A DNA stretch of 64,000 bases. Source: Candidatus Iainarchaeum sp. (GTDB lineage Archaea > Iainarchaeota > Iainarchaeia > Iainarchaeales > DTGL01). Shown here piece by piece: positions 8,849-16,278 of this stretch (its first letter is position 1; every line of letters starts with the position of its first letter). The DNA is taken from the NCBI GenBank assembly GCA_026413945.1, contig JAOAJX010000003.1:98417-162416 (forward strand). Reading direction: 5' to 3'. The translations under genes were made by a program, and so were the position numbers. The notes under the pieces were generated by a model. The model saw nothing but the letters and a program-made list of their open reading frames with translations, was not told where the DNA came from and searched no databases.

Positions 8849-9067
8849 ATGAAAGTATTACAAGAACCTGAAAAATGCATAGGTTGTGGAACATGTGCTG
8901 CAATCTGTCCAGCTCTATTTGAGATGGATGGTGCAAAAGCAAAGCTAAAAGGAGCCAAGTCTCAAGGTAAAAGTTTGGTACTCGAAAAGAAATTTACAAA
9001 AGATGAGGAAGATTGTGCAAAGGCATCCGCTGACAGTTGCCCTACAAGTTGTATATACGTAAAGTAA
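8849..9067 (+). CDS. Small 4Fe-4S ferredoxin
   Basis: 72 residues. One cluster motif CIGCGTCAAICP is at residues 10-21, and the closing half CAKASADSCPTSC is near the C-terminus, the single-cluster archaeal/Thermotoga ferredoxin pattern. GAGGTGATTAA immediately precedes the ATG and is a good ribosome binding site. It would carry electrons at low potential in the cytosol. It is a candidate partner of the indolepyruvate oxidoreductase at 42.9-45.1 kb, which lacks its own ferredoxin domain. Cotranscribed with the downstream DUF59 gene (6 nt gap). Confidence 0.9.
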   Translation: MKVLQEPEKCIGCGTCAAICPALFEMDGAKAKLKGAKSQGKSLVLEKKFTKDEEDCAKASADSCPTSCIYVK

Positions 9068-9072
9068 TTTTT

Positions 9073-9372
9073 ATGGTATCAGAGCAAGCAATAATTAGGG
9101 AACTTAAAAAAGTGATAGACCCAGAAATAGGCATAAATGTCATTGATTTAGGTCTTATATATGATATTAGCGTAAGCAATGATGCTGTTTCAATAAAAAT
9201 GACTGTTACTAATCCTTATTGCCCTCTGCAGGAACATTTAAAGCAGCTTGTAGAGAATGCACTTTCTTCAATTAGAGGTATAAAAGAAGCCTCAGTAGAG
9301 CTTGTTTTCGATCCCCCATGGACACCGGAGCGTTTGTCTCCAAAAGCTAAAAAAGAGCTTGGATTTGGATAA
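9073..9372 (+). CDS. MIP18/DUF59 family iron-sulphur assembly protein (SufT/PaaD-like)
   Basis: 99 residues from ATG 9073, a start that follows the ferredoxin stop; a frame beginning earlier would overlap that gene. Family hallmarks are KKVIDPEIGINVIDLGLIYDI at the N-terminus and TNPYCPLQEHL with the conserved Cys, then VELVFDPPWTPERLSP. DUF59 proteins help deliver or mature Fe-S clusters. The gene is directly behind a ferredoxin and the genome also shows an iscS-iscU operon at 52.9-54.6 kb, consistent with that role. Confidence 0.88.
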   Translation: MVSEQAIIRELKKVIDPEIGINVIDLGLIYDISVSNDAVSIKMTVTNPYCPLQEHLKQLVENALSSIRGIKEASVELVFDPPWTPERLSPKAKKELGFG

Positions 9373-9380
9373 TTCTTATT

Positions 9381-9464
9381 TGCAGGGGGGCGGGCTCGAA
9401 CCGCCGAAGGCACTAAGCCACCAGATCTTGAGTCTGGCCCGTTTGACCGCTTCGGTACCCCTGC
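9381..9464 (-). tRNA. trnL-CAA: tRNA-Leu (CAA)
   Basis: Read on the minus strand, acceptor arms GCAGGGG and CCCCTGC pair fully, with discriminator A. The anticodon stem CCAGA/TCTGG closes a CTCAAGA loop giving anticodon CAA. There is a long variable arm, as expected for Leu, and a GGTTCGAGCC T-arm. No CCA is encoded and no intron is present. Convergent with the DUF59 gene. Confidence 0.95.
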
Positions 9465-9475
9465 TTTTGAAATTT

Positions 9476-9856
9476 TTACTCAATTTCCAAAACATCGCCT
9501 GGTGCAACCCGCACATTCCTAGAATTTATAAATATAGCTCCAGAGTCGCCTTCGTGTAGAACATCTACTTTTTTTTCATTAATCCAAAGTTCAGATATTC
9601 TTAAAGGTTTTTCACCAAGAAGAATTTTATCTTTCTTGGTTATGGTGCCTTTGGTTACTGTGCCTTTTATTACCGACAATTCATGGAGCTGGAAACTGTC
9701 AGTAACCGAAAAAAGAGCCCTTGCACTTTTGCTTTCTTCTAGGGGTTTTAGTTCTTCTTCAAGCGGTTTTGTTGTCTTCTCAATTCTTACTTTTTGATGC
9801 TCCGGGATGCACAAGCGATCTTTTTTTTCCTTGGTTTTACCCCACATAGACATCAT
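9476..9856 (-). CDS. Stand-alone EF-Tu domain 2-like beta-barrel protein
   Basis: 126 residues. A charged N-terminal tail of about 50 residues with KPLEEELKPLEESKS precedes a barrel that reads like domain 2 of translational GTPases. Its parts are RALFSVTDSFQLHELSVIKGTVTKGTI, then KKDKILL, ending in VRVAPGDVLEIE. There is no GTPase domain. Such orphan domain-2 proteins are found in archaea without an assigned role; a contact with the ribosome or a GTPase centre is conceivable. Three Mets near the start (9856, 9853, 9847) leave the exact start open. A second orphan domain-2 protein is at 46931. Confidence 0.6.
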   Translation of the reverse strand: MMSMWGKTKEKKDRLCIPEHQKVRIEKTTKPLEEELKPLEESKSARALFSVTDSFQLHELSVIKGTVTKGTITKKDKILLGEKPLRISELWINEKKVDVLHEGDSGAIFINSRNVRVAPGDVLEIE

Positions 9857-9901
9857 ATTAAAAGCTACACTTAAAAAGAATTAAAAAATATCAAGTATAC
9901 T

Positions 9902-10759
9902 TTAATGCCTTCCACAACGCCTTTTTTTCATATTTGTTTTTCTTTTAAATCTAGCTCCAAAAGTTTTGTTTTGGATCCTGTTGTATAAGTAATTTCCAAA
10001 CCTTTCAGGATCAAAACAGATAAAATGAGGGTTTTTGGTCAATAATCGCCTAGTTTTAGCCATTGTCAATCCATAAGTTCTGCCAAGTAGAAAAAGTTTT
10101 TTTATTCGATCTTTCAGTGCCGGTGGGTTTTGTGGGAATTTGCCATGTGCAAACCATGTTATTAGAAGTGGTCTCATCATATGGGCTAAACCATACTGCG
10201 AAAGCACCTGCTTCATCTCAATCAGCTTTTCTTTATCAATATCAAAAAGCCACTTTGCACCTTTGGCAGTTGAAACAATTGCAAACACTTCCTCTTTTTT
10301 AAAACCAAACTCGCTTAAAAAAGTAATTTTGCTTCCAAAAAATCTCTCTAGAACAATTTCCTTTGCCTTTTGATATCTTCTCTCAGCAAGAAACTCTACA
10401 AAAACACTTGCCTTTACTTCTCCAATATCCTTATTGCTTAACCCATAGCGGCTGATCAATTCATTAAAGACTTGTAAAGTTGCTTTTATTTCGGTTAGAG
10501 TTGGAAACCTGCCGCGAGTTGCCTTAATGCGTCTCCAATTAGCAGGATCTAGTAGCCTAATTAGTAATTCTCTACTACTCTGGCCAAAATTTGATAATAA
10601 AATGTTTGCCATCTCCATTAGATCTTTTTCGGGCATTCTTTCTATTTCTTGCCAGATAGCTTTTGACCTTATCCGCAAAGCTTCATCTGTGGTAAAACCG
10701 AGCATTAGAAGAAATTTTCTTCCTTTTTCAACTTCTGACATTAAAGAGCCCTTAGACAA
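9902..10759 (-). CDS. Helical-repeat protein, mTERF-like (uncertain)
   Basis: 285 residues (or 279 from the second Met at 10741), all helical and basic at the C-terminus (KRKTNMKKRRCGRH). At least three segments resemble one another: a LxxxGFxxxE.. turn, then a helix, then a Pro/Phe-Asp turn and a second helix. Examples are EFGFKKEEVFAIV...WLFDIDKEKL and RTYGLTMAKTRRLL...PHFICFDPERF. That rhythm resembles mTERF repeats, which bind nucleic acid. I do not recognise a definite family, and nothing catalytic is visible. It is divergent from the RNA methyltransferase gene, so an RNA-related role is conceivable. Confidence 0.4.
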   Translation of the reverse strand: MSKGSLMSEVEKGRKFLLMLGFTTDEALRIRSKAIWQEIERMPEKDLMEMANILLSNFGQSSRELLIRLLDPANWRRIKATRGRFPTLTEIKATLQVFNELISRYGLSNKDIGEVKASVFVEFLAERRYQKAKEIVLERFFGSKITFLSEFGFKKEEVFAIVSTAKGAKWLFDIDKEKLIEMKQVLSQYGLAHMMRPLLITWFAHGKFPQNPPALKDRIKKLFLLGRTYGLTMAKTRRLLTKNPHFICFDPERFGNYLYNRIQNKTFGARFKRKTNMKKRRCGRH

Positions 10760-10808
10760 TAATTTTTTACTTTTCTCTTATTTAAACATTTTGTTTATCT
10801 ATTTGCAT

Positions 10809-11705
10809 ATGGAGGGAGAAACACTTCTTCGATACAAAGATATAATTCCTGATTTCGATGCACTTATTGCTTCTATTAATAGGCCTCGCGATATCACAAT
10901 ACGCTGGAACCCACATAAGATTGAAAGAAATCAGCTTTTTGCAATGCTAAGGGAAACCTTTAACGAAGTTCATGAGATTGGCTGGTATAATCATGCTTTT
11001 AAGCTTGGCCAAAATGAGCGACCCGGCAAAAACTTTCTACATGCTCTTGGATACTATTATGTTCAGGAAGAATCAGCCATGGTAGCGCCTATTGTTCTTG
11101 CACCTTCAAAAAATTCTTTTGTTCTTGATATGTGCGCTGCTCCAGGTGGTAAAACAACCCAACTTTCAGCCTTGATGGAAAATAGTGGCACAATAATAGC
11201 CAATGATAAGGCAATACCGCGGCTTAAAAGCCTAGTTTCAAACGTGTCGAGGTTAGGTTGTATAAATGTTGTGGTAACTTGGAATGATGCTAGGAATTTA
11301 AGCATAAAGGATTGCTTTGATTATGTGCTTCTTGATGCCCCGTGTACAGCTGAAGGCAACCTTTTTAAAAAGATAAAATTAATGCCAAAATTTATGCGAG
11401 ACAGCCTAACTAATTTGCAAAAAGCACTGCTGCATAAAGCGATTGAAATAGCAAAGCCCGGATCAACAATAGTTTATTGTACCTGTACCTTTGCTCCAGA
11501 AGAGAATGAAGGTGTTATTGCAAATATTTTGGCAAAAAACCTCGCAAAAATAGAGCCAGTAAGGATTAAAATACCACACGAAAAAGGCCTTGAATATTTT
11601 GGTAAAAATGAATATGGCGGCGAGCTAAAGAAAGCAGTTCGTATATATCCATATCATTTAAACTCAGGGGGGGCTTTCATTGCAAAGCTTAGAAAAAGAG
11701 ATTGA
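10809..11705 (+). CDS. RNA m5C methyltransferase (NSUN/RsmB/Trm4 family), catalytic subunit
   Basis: 298 residues from ATG 10809, the start that fits the family N-terminus (LRYKDIIPDFDAL). The SAM-binding motif DMCAAPGGKT is at residues 108-117. Both catalytic cysteines are present: DAPC (Cys179) and YCTCTF (Cys226), which mark the RNA cytosine-C5 methyltransferases. It lacks the PUA/RNA-binding C-terminal extension. That seems to be supplied by the next gene, which overlaps its 3' end by 26 nt. The substrate is probably tRNA or rRNA. Confidence 0.9.
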   Translation: MEGETLLRYKDIIPDFDALIASINRPRDITIRWNPHKIERNQLFAMLRETFNEVHEIGWYNHAFKLGQNERPGKNFLHALGYYYVQEESAMVAPIVLAPSKNSFVLDMCAAPGGKTTQLSALMENSGTIIANDKAIPRLKSLVSNVSRLGCINVVVTWNDARNLSIKDCFDYVLLDAPCTAEGNLFKKIKLMPKFMRDSLTNLQKALLHKAIEIAKPGSTIVYCTCTFAPEENEGVIANILAKNLAKIEPVRIKIPHEKGLEYFGKNEYGGELKKAVRIYPYHLNSGGAFIAKLRKRD

Positions 11706-12114
11706 AGAACTTCTTTTAAGTTTTGGAATAAATCTCGCAATTATTGAAAAGTGGCATATTGAAAAAGCTGGAAACTCATTTTGGCTCACATCAAAAGGCC
11801 TCAAAATTTGCGAAGGCTTTAATATGCAGTGCAAAGGCCTTAGGGTTGCCGAAAAAACGAAGCTTGGCTGGAAGCCCACAAGTTATTTCCTTCAATTTTT
11901 TGCAACTTACATTACAAAAAAAATAGTTGAAATTAACAAGAACGAACTTTTATCAATAATCAAGGGCACACCCGTAGAAAAAAACTGTGAAAATGGGTAT
12001 GTGGCAATTCGCTTTAAAGGCCATATTGTGGGCTGCGGGCTTTGCAAAAATGGAAAGGTTTATTCCCAATTGCCAAAGGAATTAGCAATAGCGCTTTCTG
12101 AAAACTGTAGGTAA
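11680..12114 (+). CDS. PUA-like RNA-binding companion of the m5C methyltransferase
   Basis: 144 residues beginning with TTG 11680, just after a G-rich stretch (GGGGGGG at 11667-11673). The C-terminal part GYVAIRFKGHIVGCGLCKNGKVYSQLPKELA matches the PUA-type domain found at the C-terminus of NOL1/NOP2/Sun proteins. It overlaps the catalytic gene by 26 nt in another frame. Together they look like a single-chain archaeal enzyme divided into two translationally coupled subunits. RNA recognition is inferred. Confidence 0.7.
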   Translation: MQSLEKEIEELLLSFGINLAIIEKWHIEKAGNSFWLTSKGLKICEGFNMQCKGLRVAEKTKLGWKPTSYFLQFFATYITKKIVEINKNELLSIIKGTPVEKNCENGYVAIRFKGHIVGCGLCKNGKVYSQLPKELAIALSENCR

Positions 12115-12127
12115 TAATGATGAATAA

Positions 12128-12212
12128 CGGCGGGACCGGGATTTGAACCCGGGAGAGCTCATCGCTCAGCAGCTTAGCAGGCTGCCGCCGTGGACCGCTG
12201 GGCCATCCCGCC
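12128..12212 (-). tRNA. trnS-GCT: tRNA-Ser (GCT)
   Basis: On the minus strand GGCGGGA pairs with TCCCGCC and the discriminator is G, as usual for Ser. The anticodon stem GCAGC/GCTGC closes CTGCTAA, anticodon GCT. A long variable arm and the T-arm CCGGG/CCCGG are present. No intron and no encoded CCA. Convergent with the upstream PUA-like gene. Confidence 0.95.
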
Positions 12213-12258
12213 AACCAGAGCATATAAAAATATGCTGGCAATCTTTAAAAATTGAACA

Positions 12259-12267
12259 TTTTAAATA
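12259..12267 (+). promoter_or_regulatory. TATA-like box for the Tes homologue
   Basis: TTTTAAATA lies about 25 nt before ATG 12288, giving a leaderless start. This supports 12288 over the TTG at 12252. Confidence 0.45.
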
Positions 12268-12287
12268 CTTTCCCAAGAGAGATTTCT

Positions 12288-14078
12288 ATGGGGCTAAGCA
12301 TGGCTGTTAAAGAAGTGCGTTACTTATTTAGGAAAATATACAGTGGAGACCGCCTTTTTGAGTTTGGTGAACGCACTTTAACAATAAGCTCTAACGTAAA
12401 GCTTAATGACAAGGAAATATTAAACCTGCTTAAGAAACTTCTTTTAAAGAAAGAAAATCCTGTAAGAATAACAATGAGCATATGCCCAAAATGTGCCGAT
12501 GAGAAGAAATGGGCTGAAATGCGCATACCCGCACTAATATTTGAAAAAGACAAAAAAGTAATGATAAGGAAAGAATGCCCAAAGCATGGAATATATCAAG
12601 ATGCGTACTGGGAAGATTCTGATTATTACTTTAAGCAACAGAAATTCGCTGACCAAGGCCTTGAGCTTTCAGTTGTACAGGTAGATAAGCCACTATCTGA
12701 AATTGTCTGCCCAAACGATTGTGGGTTATGCAAGCAGCATAAAAGCCACACGGCATTGGCGAACCTTGTTGTGACAAACAGGTGTGATTTGTCATGTTGG
12801 TACTGCTTCTTCTTCCAGAAAATGAATGAACCGGTTTACGAACCTTCACTGGATGCAATCAGAGCCATGCTAAAAAATCTGCGCAACGAGAAGCCAATCG
12901 CATGTAATGCTATACAGCTTACAGGCGGAGAGCCAACGCTTAGGGAAGATATAGTGGAAATTGTGAAGATGTGCAAAGAAGAGGGCTTTGAACATGTCCA
13001 ATTCAATACTAATGGCATAAGATTGGCAACTGATGCTGCATTTGTTGAAAAAGTTGTTAGAGCCGGTGCAAACATATTCTATATGAGCTTCGATGGTGTA
13101 ACACCAAAAACAAACCCAAAAAATTATTGGGAAGCACCGAAAGCTATTGAAAATGTGAGGAAAACCCGGGCTGCTGGCATAGTGCTCGTGCCGACAATTA
13201 TAAATGGCTTTAATACCCACGAGCTTGGCGATATAATAAGATTTGCTGCCTCACAAATTGATGTAGTTAGGGGCGTAAATATGCAACCAGTGTCACTTGT
13301 CGGTATGATGCCTAAAAATGAGCGCGAGAAACAACGCATAACCATACCAAGAGCAATAAAGCTAATTGAGGAACAAACAAACGGAGAAATAGGTCTTGAT
13401 GATTTCTATTGCGTACCTTGTGTAGGGCCAATAACAAACTTAATAGAAACACTAACGGGAAAGCCACAATATAGATTATCATCTCACTTTGCGTGTGGTG
13501 CAGGCACTTATGTTTTTATAGAAGGAAAGCGCTTTCTGCCAATAACGCGGTTTGTTGATGTTGAAGGGTTGTTTGAATATCTGCAGTCGTTGGCTGGTGA
13601 GCTGAGAGGGAAAAAGCTTGGAAGATTAGGCAAACTTTTGACAGGTAGTAAGATCCTTTATAGAATAAACTCATTTATAGATCAAGAAAAGAAGCCAAAG
13701 AACTTGAAGCTCAGTGATATCCTCGCAAAAGCTCTTCTTAGTGGAAACTATAATGGCCTCAAGGAATTTCATTACAATTCTCTATTTATAGGTATGATGC
13801 ACTTTATGGATCCATATGATTATGACATAGACCGTGTTGAAAGGTGCTGCATACACTATGCAATGCCTGACAATAGAATTGTTCCTTTTTGTGCTTTTAA
13901 TGTGATCCCAGACCTATACCGGGATGCAATACAAAAGAAGCATTCTGTTCAGGCTAAAGACTGGGAAAAACTAAGAGGTAAAAAGCTTTGTAATGACAAA
14001 TACAGAAGAAATATCTCAAAAGAAGAACAGCAAAAGATAGATGCCTATTACAAGGAAAACATAGATAAATTCAAATAA
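12288..14078 (+). CDS. tes: Radical SAM tetraether lipid synthase homologue (Tes, COG1964)
   Basis: 596 residues from ATG 12288. Layout: an N-terminal zinc-ribbon-like part (CPKC...CPKHG), CPNDCGLCKQHKSHT at about residue 150, then the radical SAM triad CDLSCWYC at about residue 172 and the GGEP element. A long C-terminal region includes ITRFVDVEG, HFMDPYDYD, RCCIHYAMPD and PFCAFNVIPDLYRD, with extra Cys for auxiliary clusters. These family landmarks match Tes (MJ0619/MA_1486 type), which joins two archaeol chains tail-to-tail to make macrocyclic archaeol and GDGT. Whether this copy makes tetraethers is inferred from homology. A methyltransferase gene follows after 3 nt. Confidence 0.85.
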   Translation: MGLSMAVKEVRYLFRKIYSGDRLFEFGERTLTISSNVKLNDKEILNLLKKLLLKKENPVRITMSICPKCADEKKWAEMRIPALIFEKDKKVMIRKECPKHGIYQDAYWEDSDYYFKQQKFADQGLELSVVQVDKPLSEIVCPNDCGLCKQHKSHTALANLVVTNRCDLSCWYCFFFQKMNEPVYEPSLDAIRAMLKNLRNEKPIACNAIQLTGGEPTLREDIVEIVKMCKEEGFEHVQFNTNGIRLATDAAFVEKVVRAGANIFYMSFDGVTPKTNPKNYWEAPKAIENVRKTRAAGIVLVPTIINGFNTHELGDIIRFAASQIDVVRGVNMQPVSLVGMMPKNEREKQRITIPRAIKLIEEQTNGEIGLDDFYCVPCVGPITNLIETLTGKPQYRLSSHFACGAGTYVFIEGKRFLPITRFVDVEGLFEYLQSLAGELRGKKLGRLGKLLTGSKILYRINSFIDQEKKPKNLKLSDILAKALLSGNYNGLKEFHYNSLFIGMMHFMDPYDYDIDRVERCCIHYAMPDNRIVPFCAFNVIPDLYRDAIQKKHSVQAKDWEKLRGKKLCNDKYRRNISKEEQQKIDAYYKENIDKFK

Positions 14079-14081
14079 GTC

Positions 14082-15239
14082 GTGGTTGTTTTGGAATATC
14101 TTTTTCTCTTTGGCAGGAACCCAAAGCTTTCTTATATAGAGTTGCTCAGCTATTTTTTATCCAGAAATGTAAATTTTGCTGTTGTTTGCTTTTGTGAAAA
14201 AGCAGCTATAATCAAACTACAAACTGATATTGATTTGGATGAGATTATAAATAACTTAGGCGGTACTATAAAAATTGCAGAAATTCTTTTTTGTTGCAAC
14301 GAAGCGTCTCTTGAAAAAAATTTTAATGTAGCTTGCCTTTATACGGGAACTTCAAACAAAATTGTTTACAGTTTAGAAACCATTGGCGCTTCCTCATCTA
14401 TAATCTCTTACTTCCAAGAAAACTTCAAAAAAAATGAAATAAAAGCAGTGCATAAAGAGATAGCGCCTCATACTATTGCAAAAAGCAATAAAGAGCTACT
14501 TAGCTTTGTAGTGCTTAAGGTGGGGCCTTTATTTTATGTTGCAAGAGCTGTAAAATTCTTTGATCCACATACTTTTAGAGAAAGAGATATATCCAGACCA
14601 AATATTCAGCCAGAGATAATGAGCTCAATAAGGCTTTCAAGAATCTTAATTAATCTTGCTGGAGTTAAACCTAAAGCAAGGATGCTTGATCCTTTTTGTG
14701 GAATAGGCACTATCCTTCAAGAAGCATTGCTCTTAGGTTATGATGTGACCGGCGTTGATTTGAACCGAAAACGCACACAGAAAGCTTCAGAAAACCTTAA
14801 CTGGGTGGAAAAAACTTATTGTGTTGATAGTAAATGGTCTGTTAGGCAAGGTGATGCCACAAAACTATCACAATATTTTCCAGATGATTATTTTGATTTC
14901 ATCACAACTGAACCAGAACTTGGGCCTTTGCTTAAAAAAGCGCCAACTGATAGAGAAGCAGAAAAAACAATAAATGATCTTCAGAAGCTATACAAAAAAT
15001 TTTTCACTGAAGCTTCTAGGGTTTTGAAAGCAAAAGGGCGAATATCTATAGTCATCCCTCGCATAAGGGCCAAAAGCACTAAAACATATCGCATTGATAT
15101 GGACTATATTTTGAGAGAAACTGGGTTTAAGAGCTATAATCCAACATTAAAAAGCAATTTTGAGGTAAAATTGCCTGTGTTTTACAAAGAGCAATGGCAC
15201 AAAATAGAGCGCCTTATTTATATCTTAGAGAAAGCATAA
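14082..15239 (+). CDS. TRM11/TrmG10-like SAM-dependent RNA methyltransferase
   Basis: 385 residues from GTG 14082 (TTG 14091 is an alternative). The N-terminal 170 residues resemble a degenerate THUMP-type module. The catalytic half begins at RERDISRPN, followed by MLDPFCGIGTILQEALLLGYDVTGVDL (SAM site, about residue 205). Motif IV is TEPELGP, not the (N/D)PPY of typical tRNA N2-guanosine methyltransferases. Enzymes of COG1041 methylate the exocyclic amine of G10 in tRNA; the altered motif IV leaves the target base or activity open. It sits between tRNA genes. Confidence 0.75.
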   Translation: MVVLEYLFLFGRNPKLSYIELLSYFLSRNVNFAVVCFCEKAAIIKLQTDIDLDEIINNLGGTIKIAEILFCCNEASLEKNFNVACLYTGTSNKIVYSLETIGASSSIISYFQENFKKNEIKAVHKEIAPHTIAKSNKELLSFVVLKVGPLFYVARAVKFFDPHTFRERDISRPNIQPEIMSSIRLSRILINLAGVKPKARMLDPFCGIGTILQEALLLGYDVTGVDLNRKRTQKASENLNWVEKTYCVDSKWSVRQGDATKLSQYFPDDYFDFITTEPELGPLLKKAPTDREAEKTINDLQKLYKKFFTEASRVLKAKGRISIVIPRIRAKSTKTYRIDMDYILRETGFKSYNPTLKSNFEVKLPVFYKEQWHKIERLIYILEKA

Positions 15240-15282
15240 TGGCAACATTTTAAAATAATTCTGAAATTATTAATTAATACAA

Positions 15283-15433
15283 GCCCAAGTAGTCTAATGG
15301 TCAGGATGCGGCCCTGTCGCACCACTTTCTTTCAATGAGTAAGGGAGAAAGCGCAATCAATATTTTTAGTATTTGTTTTAGCAGTGGTGGGTGCAGTGAG
15401 GCTGCGATCCGGGTTCAATTCCCGGCTTGGGCG
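15283..15433 (+). tRNA. trnD-GTC: tRNA-Asp (GTC) with an intron
   Basis: Acceptor arms GCCCAAG and CTTGGGC pair fully and the discriminator is G. The anticodon stem CGGCC (15309-15313) pairs with GGCTG (15400-15404). Anticodon GTC is at 15316-15318. The 79-nt intron at about 15320-15398 sits at the canonical position between nucleotides 37 and 38 and folds with a CACCACT/AGTGGTG stem. The mature tRNA is about 72 nt without CCA. The exact splice bonds were not proved from the bulge-helix-bulge. Confidence 0.88.
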
Positions 15434-15522
15434 TAATCTTCTTTTTTCTCGAGTAGAATTCATATACCCACAACATTTTGCTACCCATTTAATCTACCTT
15501 AAGGTAATTCAGAGAATCTTAA

Positions 15523-16278
15523 CTAACTTTTTCCCCTCGCTTTCCTTAATCCTTTAGCCAAAAGCAGAAAGTGAACCGAAAGCGCACAAGCCACAACAAT
15601 TATTAAAATCGCTATAATCAATTCAATGCTAATGCTATTTTCAACTGGTTTTAGAATTCCTGTTTGACTTCCGTCTTTTTTAGGTTTTTCGCAATCTTTG
15701 TCAAAGTCCTCGACACAATCTGGGTCACATATCCCATCTGTAGCCATGTCACATATTTTGTCATCATAACCAGTGTTGCAATCCTCGGGACAATTAATGT
15801 AATTCTCACCAAGATTAGAAGAACATTTTCCATCAATAGCGCACTTTATGTCTATTGAATGGCTCTTTAGATAGAATTTTTCCTGCTCAATAATTGCTTC
15901 TGCCGGGGTAATTACATACGCTCCAATATTTTTAGGCTCTATCCAATATGCTATAGAAGCAGATTCTCCAGGCCCTAATTTTATCTTCCAGAAATAGTTC
16001 CAAAATTTAGCTCCATAATCGGTTTCAATATACTGCGCCTCGTTTTGGTCGAAGTTTGCTGCACCTATATTCTCCCTTATGCTTATTTCTTTTTCTTGGC
16101 TAGACTTATTTTCAATATGAAAGCCGATCCAGATCTTTTCTCCAGCGTATGCTTGCTGGGGTGCAATCCTTCTTATATAAACACCGTTTATATTTTCAGC
16201 CATTAGCACCTCAGCAAGTCCTAAAACACCTGTTGACAATAAAAGCAGCAGAAAAACAAAATTACGCACTTTCGGCAT
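15523..16278 (-). CDS. Exported beta-sandwich protein with Cys/Asp-rich segment and C-terminal anchor
   Basis: 251 residues. Signal peptide (FVFLLLLLSTGVLG), then an Ig/NEW3-like domain of about 110 residues, then Cys-rich calcium-type segments (GENYINCPEDC, DGICDPDCVEDFDKDC), a short linker and a C-terminal transmembrane helix near residues 218-238 with a basic tail. The start codon abuts the stop of the upstream gene, so both surface proteins form one operon. The DxD-rich Cys segment resembles the calcium-binding repeats of the neighbour. Function unknown; a structural or adhesive surface role is inferred. Confidence 0.6.
   Translation of the reverse strand: MPKVRNFVFLLLLLSTGVLGLAEVLMAENINGVYIRRIAPQQAYAGEKIWIGFHIENKSSQEKEISIRENIGAANFDQNEAQYIETDYGAKFWNYFWKIKLGPGESASIAYWIEPKNIGAYVITPAEAIIEQEKFYLKSHSIDIKCAIDGKCSSNLGENYINCPEDCNTGYDDKICDMATDGICDPDCVEDFDKDCEKPKKDGSQTGILKPVENSISIELIIAILIIVVACALSVHFLLLAKGLRKARGKS

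Noticed and set aside
12128..15433. tRNA genes as integration sites
   Set aside because: No integrase gene or truncated tRNA copy was found near the tRNAs.
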